Source of the DNA: Plakobranchus ocellatus
Lineage: Eukaryota > Mollusca > Gastropoda > Plakobranchidae
Assembly: GCA_019648995.1 (NCBI GenBank)
Contig: BLXT01002238.1
Span: 2,779,136 to 2,802,158 of the forward strand
Direction of reading: 5' to 3'
DNA length: 23,023 bases
The translations under genes were made by a program, and so were the position numbers. Below the pieces are notes generated by a model. The model did no database searches and was not told the origin of the DNA. It was given only the letters and a program-made list of their open reading frames with translations. Within the stretch, counting starts at the first letter, position 1. Each line of letters starts with the position of its first letter. Below, piece after piece: positions 1 to 11,600 of the stretch.

Positions 1-2500
1 CATATCTTAAGTTGTTTATGTTCTGCCTGCCCATCTTAATTCCTGGGTGATTCTCCAATTTCGCATGAATATCTCACTATTTATAATATACATCTTTATA
101 AATACATATATATTCTAGTTCATGAGCATTGACTGAATTCAATAGCAGATTGCTACCACATAAAAATCTTAAGTTTGATTGTAAAAGTACAGAGTGAAAG
201 TTAAAGAAAATAATTGCTACATACTCACAGAATTTGTCCATCTCATTGCTTTGTTAAAGATTTCATTAATTCTTTAAATCTTCATTACCTATTTCTTAGT
301 ATGATTCAATTCCTTTAGTAACTGTCCCATGAAATCAATTATTAAAAAGTCTGAAAAGCATCGATTCTTTATAATTGACAGGTACAGAGTGACAATGTTG
401 GACATTTTGTGAACCAAAAACAGCCACTGACACAGGCAAATAGATGTACTGAATTAAAAAAAAAACCAAAACAACTCCATGGATTCAATGATTCCTTATG
501 TCTCTGACTCTGTAAGTAAGTGCAAGTTAGTTTTTGTGAGGATGTTCATGCAAAGCTTTGAAGCTTTATATTCAAATCTTCAAATATGAAAGGAGGAGAA
601 AAAAAATACTTTTTGAAAACTATAAAATTATAAACCTTTTTTTCTCTACACACTGCTCTACAAATGTCATATAAATTTTGAAACAGCTCAATTAATTTTA
701 CACAAACCTCCTTGAGATAATAAAGCTTTGATAACATAGTGTGCTTTACAAACAGAAAAAAAAAAAAAAGGCAAATAAGACGCAAAATTAATTGCCCTTG
801 CATCGACAAACAATTTAGAAGAGAGCTAAGCAGTAAATTGAGAGGTGAAAGGAAAAGAAAGCATGCAGTTTTAACCAGAAAAGAATTTCCCATCCTCTCA
901 ATTTGCCTAGTTTTCTTTTGCACCTTAACAAGAAAGAAAAAGAAGAAAATGAAAGCAAAACCAAAAAAAAAAAAAAATGCAAGAAACCTTAATGTTGGGT
1001 GCAATTTTATTAAAATCAATCTATATTTTAAAAAAAATATACACTTACTTTCAGTGATGTCTTGCCATGTTATTTCAGATTAAGGTTAGGAAGATTATTT
1101 TTTCTAAGAGTTCATTAAAAAAAAAAAAATAGATGAAAGAGTTCCTTAAAAAACATGAACATATTTTCAAATTTTTTTCAAAAAGGGACAGGGTCACAAA
1201 AGCCAGCTTATAACCATCTCACACAGAGAAGCTTCCAACCACCACCCACCCAAGTGAAAAAAAAAGGATTAAGAAAGAAACCCCCCAAAAATAAAGGTCC
1301 TTAAAAAAAAATTATAGGTTTGTCTATTATTCACTTGACATTGCTAATTTAACCACAATATTGAACAAACATATGTTGATGAGCAACTAATTAAAAAAAA
1401 AAGATACTTTAGATACTTTGAATATTTTGTTCTCCTAGCCCTGTAAGCTTCAGATAGAGTTTAAATATTGTCTTTCAAATTATGACTTTCATTGCAGGTT
1501 CCACATATTTCCCATCACCTGTCCATTATGCAGCAAATCTTTGTGAAATGTCTTGCATAAGTGTGGTCTTGTTAATTTTTGTGTGTGCCCACTTTTAGGG
1601 ACTGTCGGTTTTTTTTTTAAGAAAGGAGATTACTGCTAGATTTTTAGAAAATGTTAGGTCACACAAAACAATCACAAGAATAAAAGAAAAAAAAAGGTAA
1701 GGAAGAATTTCTTACATCAAATGAATGGCACTGGAATAAAGGACAACGAGACTGTTTAAAAGCAAACAAACCAAAAGAAAACAAAAATCAACAGATTCCG
1801 TCTACCCATGCACATTTTTTTTACATTCCACGAAAAATCTAATAAAAGTAATGGAATAGTATTTAAAGTATAATTAAAAGCATGGAATTTATAACAAACA
1901 AAAAAAATAGATAAGGAAAAACAAAAGTTTTATATCAAGCAATGAAGATAAAGGAGAGAAATCTGGGCAAATCAGTCACATGGCATGTTTCGCATACACT
2001 AAGCTATGTGTTTGATGTTATGGCTGTTTTATCCAATTCTCTCAGCAGATATACCAGTCTGAGGATTTAACTTTTATCACCTTTTGAGGTAATGAAGGTT
2101 TCTATTACTGAAGTATTCTCAATGATTTCTGACTGATCTATTTGCCCTAATTGCCTCGACCGCAAAAAGAACAAAATCATGCACTCAAAAAGATAAGAGT
2201 TTAAAAATATTATTCAAAGAAAATGTTTTGAATTAAAAACAAAAATTTTCACATCTGTAAAAAACTAAATTTTCAAAATCAGAAATCTACCTGCTAATTG
2301 TCTTCAGTCATGAATATTTGTTCCTTATATTCAGCAGTAACCATTATACCAAAGATCATGTAAATCAATTTTTATCCTGCCTTTCCTATAGAAAACCTTG
2401 AAAAAAAAAAAAGAGGTGTAAGAAAACTATTTTTTTTGTTGTAAATATAATCAATGACATAATAAGAAAGTTATGAGTGAGTAAAGAAAGCAAAGGATAC
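1..2500 (-). other. Intron after exon o (5' part), no coding match
   Basis: This intron is at least 2.5 kb and continues past the left edge. It holds poly-A runs of 13 to 15 nt on the plus strand at 756-769, 963-977 and 1117-1129, and a purine-rich stretch at about 835-960. The open frames here are lysine- or phenylalanine-rich artefacts of those runs. I searched for a continuation of MROH1 and found none. Confidence 0.75.
2492..2500 (-). promoter_or_regulatory. U12-type 5' splice site of the intron after exon o
   Basis: Directly after the last codon of exon o the sense strand reads GTATCCTTT, an exact match to the RTATCCTTT donor used by the U11/U12 minor spliceosome. The other 14 donors in the window have ordinary U2-type sequences (13 GT, one GC). 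The matching branch site and acceptor are outside the window. Confidence 0.8.
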
Positions 2501-2620
2501 CTCTCTCTCTGTTTGATCTGCATGCTTCACTGTTTGAAAGATGAGGTCTAAATGTTTATTCACAAAATCTTTCTTCGTTGACTTGCGCATCACTATGCCC
2601 AGGCACTTGAAAGCAAAATT
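2501..2620 (-). CDS. MROH1: MROH1 exon o, ends at a U12-type donor (window residues 506-545)
   Basis: This 120-nt exon of 40 whole codons encodes NFAFKCLGIVMRKSTKKDF and VNKHLDLIFQTVKHADQTERE, against human NFLYKCIGTTLGAASSKEVV and RKHLQELLETARYQEEAERE. The acceptor is ccaccccag. The exon ends in an AG dinucleotide run, followed by a donor that reads GTATCCTTT, the minor-spliceosome consensus. The next exon should start with a counterpart of human GLACCFGI. I could not find one before the left edge. Confidence 0.95.
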
Positions 2621-5600
2621 CTGGGGTGGAAAAAAGTTTTCAATATATTATTTTTTAATTTATAAAAAAACCCAAAAAAATTGGTGGCACAAATAGATTA
2701 CCTGGATGGTTTATTTGAGATATATATAAGAATCAAAGCAGTTATATACCACCATGCAGACTTGAAAGTGAAAAAGAAACAAAAAATACTTTCAAATATT
2801 TCTTAAGATCCATGTTCTGTCACAAATGATGCAATAAAGTATTTGAGACTTAAAAGTAAGGCTTTTATACGATATAATTAGTGAAATTGGAAATATTTTA
2901 TAAGAGACACATGTGGATCAATGAAAGTTAAAAGGACTTGAACATTAGAACATATGTAGCTCCTGTTCTTAAAGCAAATATCCATATGAGGAGAACGGTG
3001 TGAGCAATGAAAAGATACTCTTTTTGTATGAAACACACAAGATCTTCAAAAACTATGCTCAATTAATTTTCACCAAATAAGCACAAAGGAAATGTTAAAG
3101 AAGAAGCTGATTAACTTTTTTCAGGGTGTGATCAGTTGATAATAGAGATCATAGATCTGTCATTGATATCTGCAAAGCAAATCTTTTTTTATATCTCACT
3201 TTCGTTATATACTTATGATGGGCAAGTGGTGACTAATAACTCACTTTGTATAAACAGTTACAAATACTCACCCTTTCTTCAACCATGCTAGAATACAAAG
3301 GAATCTGCTGACCAAAGGCCTCACCAAGCTGGACAGTCCAGTCTTCATCATCAACCACATCCAGGCTCTTGGAAAGCATCTAGGACAAGATGGGGAAAGG
3401 TGAATTTGTAAATAGACTGATAGTGTAGTTTTGTCTTATCCAAATAATATTGCAGTTTAATCCAGTTTGCACTACACTTATTTTTCCTAATATTTCAACT
3501 TGATCTGTACAGACAATGTATCAGCAGGCATGATAGTCCATGTTTATTTTTTCTATTCAGTTATCAATATGAAAACATGTTTTTCTCTATTACAAACACT
3601 TTGACTTGATGTCAACTTTTCCTCCACATATGACGTAAAAAGCTTCATGTTTAAAATTATGGTGCGCATCCTTGCTGATTTTGTTGCCTTTAAAAATTCT
3701 CCAAGCTTGGAACTGGAAGAGGTTTAGGCATGGATTGTGTATAGGATTTTGTAAATTTTCTTATCAGTATGATTTTGTTACATTTTGAACAATCACTTAT
3801 TCAGAATGATGTCAATTGATTATGCACAAAAGAACAATCGGATAGACTTTAGCACAGATCATTCATGCAAGGAAAAAACACACACACACACAAAAAAGAA
3901 GACATATAGCAAGCATAATTTGGTCACAATAGCATTATACACGCCTTGCCTTCAAGAGCAGGTCCTCCCAGTTTTTCTGTGACCATTTCTCTGCCGTTTC
4001 AGGATTTTTATCTTGCTCCAGGTCATCATCAAAACCATCATCAGCTTCCAAAGAATCTGAATTTTTTTTTTTTTAATGGAAAAAAAAGGTATACAAGTTT
4101 ATGAATGAAGTGATGATGTCCATTGTTTCCTTATAAAAAAAGAAGAAACAAAGCTGCTGAGAGTGGGTCATTAGAAGTCAAGAGTCAAATAAGCTAAAGC
4201 TAAGGGTTTCAATTTCCTCACTTTATATGACAGAGAGCAAAGTGTTACATTCTTTAGCGATCCCTCCACCCCTTCCTTTTTTTTCTTCAGCACACTCCTC
4301 AGATAACATGATCATAACTTGATGTAGCAGCAATAGAGTAATGATATTCTGCTGTTGAACACGTTTTAATCTCTTGCTAGCTTAAGCTTAATGATACACA
4401 ACTGCTATTGAAAAAAATCTATTTTATTATGCAAAATTGTTTTTATTATACATCTGTGTCTAAAAATCTTAAGTTTCATGGAGCTGCTGTTTCCCTTTTT
4501 AAAAAATTTTTTTTATTCTAAATAAGAACTGTTTCAGTGATAAAATTGCACACATTATTTGTTGCTAAACAGTAGCCGCCTCCCCCTCCCCCTCCCCCCA
4601 AAGAAAAAATTAAAATATACAAAATCAAAAGCTGGGAAGGAAATCCAAAAGTGAACTTAGAACACTAACACAGAAAATCAATTTTAAAAAAACCCATTTT
4701 ATCTCATATGATCTTATATTAAAGTCCCTGACCATTGGAAAGTATTCTCTTAATCTGATGGATCTGTTAGTGTGAATGTATAAAGATAAAAAGAATATAC
4801 TGAATAGTATTCTAGTTTTGAAATGTTACTGCTAATTGCAAACTTGAAAAAAAAAAATTAATTAAAGCTGATAACTTATTTTCAGCTAAGCTACAAACTA
4901 CTATTCTGTTTGGTTTTTCATCTTCAGGCTTGAATAAATTTCAAAATCGCCTGTCAAATTGCTCTGTTTTTCATATGCTTTTGAAAATAGAAAATAAAGA
5001 GGGGATGGAATATTCTTACCCTTCAAAATACTCCAACATACATGTCAACAACAAAGTAAAAGCTATAAGCTACCAAGGTGTCTAAACTTGAACCTCTTTT
5101 TTATTTCCTTACTTTTTAAAAACCTATTTGCAAATAACAATGGTGGGAAAAACAAAAAACACGTAAACAATTAAACAACTCTAAAAAAGGCAACTCATAA
5201 GGCTCCAAAAACAAGCTTGCTAATTAGTCATTAATACTTTGGTTATTGTTTGTACGTTCAGTGTGTATAGCCTACCCAGCTATGTTGCCAAAGTGCCATC
5301 TAAGGCTTTTGGCAATTTTTTTCATTTACAGTGCTTGAAATGCATTATTCTGAAATCATAGCAAGATGGGGTAGTTCACATAATAATTAGTAAACAAATA
5401 GATACATATATGCTCCTTCGATAATTATTCCATAGAAACTTCTGGAATTTTTATTGTGAGTAAATTTTTAAAAATAAAAAACAAAAACTTGGTTTTGAAT
5501 GTAATTTGATTAAACTAATCTGACTATAATTTGTGGTAATGTCTGCCAAAATTTTATTACCTCTTACCACAACCAAAGTGTTAATGCAAAAAGACCATCA

Positions 5601-8600
5601 GAACAAGGCATGCAGGAAGGAAAAACAAAACTCATTCAAACTTGGATTTTAAGAATTAAGATACCCACCATTGCTGGAATGGTAATGTGTATGGTTGCGT
5701 TTGTGTCTAGATGGACCTGCATGTGCATGTGTGCAGGTGGTAAAAACACATCATGAAAGGAAGATCAAGCATACACATATGATAGACGAAATAGATCTTT
5801 CAAAATTTTATGAAAAGACATTACAGCTGGTAATAGCTGAGACCTGTCTCTTTCATATACCAGTACAGTGGAACACGTTTAAATTGAAATTCTAAGGAGT
5901 ATGATTTCTACTTTGGCTTAAGCATAGTGCATTAAATAATTAAGATAAGTTAAGTGGAGTAACCATCTCATTAAATATTAAAGATTTTTGGGTTGTTTCC
6001 CTTGTTCAGAAATCCCTGAAAAGGGTCTTTGTGAGTTTGCAGTTCATACTTGAAGTTCATCATCTTATTAATTTTTTTTCCAGTTTAAATGCTTTATTTA
6101 ACTTAAAGTGTGCTTTTAGCTCCTTCCCCCCTTGTTCCTTTTTTTCCACACAAAGACACAGGCACACACAGTCACACAGTATAGGCCTATATAAAATATA
6201 AAAAAAGTGAACATTTTATGACAAAAGTTTTGCAAAAGCCTGCTTTCATCTGATCACAACAAATGTACTTTTTCATCCTGTGTAAGTAAATATCATGAAA
6301 CTTGTCATGTGTAACCAGAAGTCTTATATAACGATTTTTCAGAACATACCTATACTGTTGTTTTTTTCTTCGCCATAATACTCTTTCATTAAAAAAAACA
6401 AACAAAAAAACCCCATTAAAACCTTATATCCTGGTTCTCTAGGGCCTAACTTTCATGCAAACAAACCTGTTTCATCTGCTGGCAACAAATGTGATTTTTT
6501 TAATACTGTATAAGTAAATATGAAACCTGTCATGTGTAGTCAGAAGTCTTAAATAACATCGTTTAAGAACAGACTTTAGGTTCATTTTTAAAAAAAATCT
6601 TCTCTGTAATACTCTTTCACTTAAAAAAAATCTAACAAACATTGACACGTTATATCTTGATATTCTATGGCCTAAGTTCCATGCAAATTTTTTTTTTTAA
6701 TTTTAAATACTTAAATCCTAAATTTAATATTCATTTGGTCTCTTGTGGATACACGACTGATTCTTTGCCAAATTCTCTCTCTTAAAATTCTTACAAAGAA
6801 AGTTTTGCACCAATCTGTAGGAAAAACTTCCCTGTTTTCAAGTTTTATATTTTAAATCCTAGTTGACTGCGGACGAAATCTTGCGGGCCAGAAAGCGGAA
6901 CAAAAAGGCATTTATTTTATATTCTTACAGCATAAATAGAAGACCGAAAATTCATAATTCAAAAAAAGCTTTTCCAAGGGTTTGAATACGTCTTAAGATT
7001 TTTATGGCCCAAATAAGTTTAACAATATTATTCAAAACCAGAACATATAAATGAATATTGAAGGTAGATGAAAGAGGAGAAGAGATCAGGGATACTGTTC
7101 GAAAAACACTCTGAAAGCAATTTGGCATGGAAAAGTATTAAAAAAAAAATGAGTAAGACACGTAATGACAAAGAAGTTTTGAAACAAATCAAAGTTATCA
7201 GAGTTAAGAAGAATGTAAAAGAAGTGGAAATCTCCAACAGTCTTGTTTATTCTTTTAGGATGGGTCTCTTAGTTATGGGTGTTTTGTTTTTTCATTGGAA
7301 AGGGGGAAGGGGGAATCATTTTGGTGTGCTGTGCTATTTTCAAATTGTCCTTTTGGTGCAAATTAAAATCATTTCACACATTTTAATAAAAATATTACAA
7401 GAAATGTGATGATTTTATGGGTTACAGCTTCAAATCAAGACTAACACATTCCTTTTACTAAACATTTACAGGCTTCTACTTAAAATCTCTTTCTTACATC
7501 TTTATCTATATCAAAATTACATATTAAATCTAATTTCATTGAAGTTAGTCTAATATTGTAATTGCAAGTAACAGGATGTACATCGAGAGGAAACTAAACG
7601 GATGCAATCCAAAACAGTTCTTGTTGAAATGAAGCTGTAATCCTAATCATGTATGTTGAGGAAATCTCACACGTGCTCTACCTTCTTCGCCATGCTCAAT
7701 AGTTGCTAAAATGACAGTTTAATAGATGAAGTAATAATCATGAAACAGATAATTGTTTGACAATGGGCACTGCTATTTTTTTTTTCTTTTTAATTGCCTC
7801 TTTGCTATTTGTGTGCCAAAATATGAATATCACTTTTTGAGTAGAGATTGTAGCCAAAATGTTTTTTAAGCAAGTATTCTGCTCTTTGCTTGAAGCTTTA
7901 TATCAGTTAAGACCATACAACCATAACCAAAAGCAGTATTTCCCATAGACTTAACACTACCAATTCCGCACTTCACTTGGCTAGATCAGCAAAATTATGG
8001 CATTTTTAGTATTCTAGGTCTTGTGAAATGGTCTTTACAAATTTAAGTTGAAATTGAAAAGCTTGAGAAACATTTTAGAGGTTGATATGCAATAAAATGA
8101 TTTGTTATATTCAATGACAACTTCAAAAAGTACTAAAACTTATTGAAAATGCTGATGAATGCATAATATTTTTAAATAATCTTAACACTTGAAAGTGACT
8201 ATGGCTGTAATTTTAATCTTATATAAGGCTACCACAAAACAAATCTCCAACAGACTATAACAGTTTGGCCCACAAAATACTTTACAAACTTAACAGACAA
8301 AGGTGGGGGCAGAAATAAGCTATTGCAGAGTGGCTGCTATTTAAGTGCAAACCTAAATAATGTTAAACATAATTTTTGCACTTAGTAATTGTCTGTTGTA
8401 GTGTGTTGCAGCCTTAATATGGATTTTCTCATGCCACTGCACACTTTGTCATTGCATGCTTTATCAGCCCATATTGAGCTTATTGCTAGAGGTGGGCTGA
8501 CAAAGGGTTCCTGCGAAATTGAATGCAAATCTGATTATCACTACTTCACAAGTTTCACAAATGAATTAAAACACCGATTTCTTTTTTTTTTTTTTTCCCA

Positions 8601-11600
8601 GGTTTCTTCCTCATTATTATGGTGGGCTATCAGAGAATTTTCATGAATCACCAATTAAGAGTATAAAAAAAAATAGTGTTTGTGATTAACACTGGCAGTA
8701 TTTCATGCTTAAAAAAAAACAACAGGTTAAAGAGATTATGAAATATCCATAAACTACTATTGTGCGACTTCTCAAATGTGATGATTGAAATATCCCCTTT
8801 AGGAGCAAGAATAGACAAGATATTAATTTCTCTATAAAAGAAGCCCTCACCGTTGAAAATTATTCAGCAGCACATAATTATGTTATTATCACCACTAATG
8901 CTTTTATATACTTATCAAAAGGAGCAACTAAAACTTGAATGTGCAATATTTAATTATGCACATGTAGCTTTACATGTTTGAAATCTGCAATGAATTAATT
9001 TTTTTGCTTCTCAAGACTACAACTCATAATTCTGTAAAAACTTTTGCATCCTGAATGTTTAATACAATGAAGGTTGACCAAATATTTTGTAAGTACAGAC
9101 AGGTAAATAGATGAAAGAATCCACCTATGCCTATTTCTTTTGTGAACCGGTAGCTGACATGGACAAGCATTTACTACTATGCTCTGATGAAGATAATAAC
9201 AATTTCTTCTGAATGCACACTTCACCTGCTTTAAGTATCGAAACAATTTACTCCTTTTTAATCTCTGCCTATTTTGCCCTCTATATTCCCAGTAGGGAAA
9301 AGATAAAAATCCTTTATGACAATTCAAATCTCTTGCACAGTTAGTTTCTTTTCTGTTATTGTTTTGATTGGTAACTGTCTTTTGCCTTACCTTCCAAATA
9401 ACTGACCAACTTAGGAATGACTGCATCCCACAATGCCACTATACTCTCATGAAGATTGGGTGAAAAATCTTTCATCAAATTCAGCACATTCAGACCTCTG
9501 CCACCTCCATTCTTGGGCCAACCAGCCAATACCTGAGTAAAAATTGTAAGAAAGATTGACAGTTAATATGGTGTAAGATCTCACTTTGAAGACTGAAGAC
9601 TCTCAATTTGAAACTGTCAACAGAGCAAAACCTGGTAAAATTGCTTATTCCTTCTACTTCGTTCATTGTATGCAATGAAAATGAAAAATATTCTCTAATT
9701 TTTACACACACTGTGCAATTTGTTAAGTTGAAATTATTCTATACACGTCAAAACACATAAATCTTCAATTTTGTTAGTTTATTCTTTATGTACTTAACAC
9801 TGGTATAAACTGTCAAGGCATTTCTAGTTTTGCACACACCTATATATTTTCTTTCAATGCTCCAAAAAAAAAAGCAAAAAATGTCCTAAAGATTGAAACG
9901 CCAATTCACAAAGATTAATTTAAGACATGTAAACAATCAACTTCATTAAACAGTGTGGCGGAAAATTAAAAACTGCACCTTAAATTTTGAGACAAACAAA
10001 AAAAGAACTTTTGTAAATGTCCTAGTAAGAACTATGCATAAAACATGTCAGCCGATACTGTTAAGGATTTCACCAGCACTTATACACTTTTCATAGATAA
10101 GGTGAAACAAGAAATGTTAAAAAAGAAATACGGATGACCATTTTGCTCAGAGAGAAAATTTTAGAAGGTAGCTGCTGGACTTGAAAATTTTAATAAATTA
10201 TTTTCAAAATTGGTGCGACTCATTAACTCTCAAGGGTAAATTTAAGTATGCAATAGTCTGATGTTAAATGTAAAAATTTCAAAATTTATTCATTGTTGAG
10301 GAGGAATTTATGATTAACTTGAATTTTAAGTACCAAAATATTTGTCTTCAAACAATAAGCCAGAAATTCATATCCATGTACAAAAAGTTTTGCTGTAGAC
10401 TAAAGAGAATAATGCCCTATATAAGCATTGATGTTCAAGAAGAAGTTTAAAGTCAGTTAACACATGTGTTAACTATATTTCTATTTCTTGTTATTCCATG
10501 ACATAAGCTTTGCAACAGAGAAAACAGGTCAGGGCTTCAATAACTATGTGCCAAGATATAAACATTTCATGTTTTTTCACAACATTTAAAACAGCAGCAG
10601 AAAGTCACTTTTACTTCCGTTTTCTTGGCAATAGCTGTTATTGGCAGCATTTGTGTCATATTGAAACTTTCAGGGTCTCATATGTGGTAAGGCAATTTCC
10701 TTTGAAGGTCTTTGCCTTGCTTGGTTTAGAACGAATAACTAGAATAATTTTTTTTTTTTTTTAAATTGACTGAGACTTCTTAAAATGCATACAGTTACAA
10801 ATACCAATCTTTTCTTGAAGTAAAATATATTGCTCTTCTGTGTTTAAACTTTTGCAAAAAAAACAATAATGACTTTTCATAGATATCAAATGTCAGTGCA
10901 ACATTATGCTTCTCAGCTTCAAGTCTTATGGACAATCAGTGCAAAATCGCAAAACAGGAAGCATCCTACTTACCATTAAACGGGCAATCAGGTGTGGAGA
11001 CTTTGGAATATTTGCTGAAATTGAGGGGGACAAAAACATAGAATCATCTATGAAAAATAGCCAAAAATAAGCCATTTGGTGAAAGACAATTATAGTCCTT
11101 GTATTTGATTATATGTTACAAAAACATAATGGGAAATGATATGGATTGTTACTTCTGTCACTAAAGCCTTTTACAATTTCTTTTCCTCAAAGGAGGCAGA
11201 CCCTTATCATTAAAAAGAGGTTTTGTTCAATGTCTGAACTGTTAGTCATCCAATACAGGCAATCCATACAAAAAAAAAATATTTTTGTGTCTCGGAGTAA
11301 AATTTTTGAACATGACTATAGAATGGGCTATTACTCTGGAAAAAAAATAGTTTGAAAACAGCCTCTATTATCTTTTACATTGTTGTCACCCACCATCCTC
11401 TCTCACTTCCTGCTGACCCAACAATGAGCTTGATTTCCTTAACACTTGGCACATTCAGAAGAGCTTTTTTGAAATGTGATCACTCCAGTCGTAATTTTTT
11501 TTTTTAATTACTCAGTCCATCATATTCAGTTCTTCTAAAAATATATATAATTATTACAAAAGAAACTGCACCTCACATATTAGATACACCCAAAAGTTTA

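Larger units (their letters stand above)
4057..9390 (-). other. Large 5.3-kb intron between exons l and m
   Basis: This is the longest complete intron here. It holds a C-rich tract (4576-4599), the 225-bp tandem duplication (6231-6681), and a somewhat less AT-rich stretch near 8390-8560 with an octamer-like ATGCAAAT at 8523-8530 and an 8-bp inverted repeat (8464-8471 with 8493-8500). Short open frames on both strands (for example 7068-7409 plus) show no protein family I recognise. No further MROH1 exon is needed, because exons l and m join in frame and match contiguous human sequence. Confidence 0.8.

Noticed and set aside
739-1083. Plus-strand open frame rich in lysine, and the opposite-strand frame rich in phenylalanine at 546-1019
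   Set aside because: Both are produced by poly-A and purine-rich tracts. They have no domain or normal amino-acid composition and lie within an intron.
1-2500. Search for the next MROH1 exon (counterpart of human GLACCFGICAISHLEDTL)
   Set aside because: No minus-strand frame with a suitable acceptor and phase matches. The exon is probably beyond the left edge.
3937-3950. GT donor 7 nt downstream of the GC donor of exon m
   Set aside because: Using it shifts the frame into exon n and destroys the match to MROH1. The GC donor keeps frame and has a good AAG|GCAAG context.
7068-7409. Plus-strand open frame of 113 codons in the large intron
   Set aside because: The composition is lysine-rich and low in information, with no family resemblance and no convincing splice context. 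A chance frame in AT-rich DNA is more likely.
8389-8646. Plus-strand open frame of 85 codons in a less AT-rich stretch, with an octamer motif and an 8-bp inverted repeat nearby
   Set aside because: I recognise no protein features. An 8-nt motif and an 8-bp stem are expected by chance in a 5-kb intron, so I mention them only in the intron entry.
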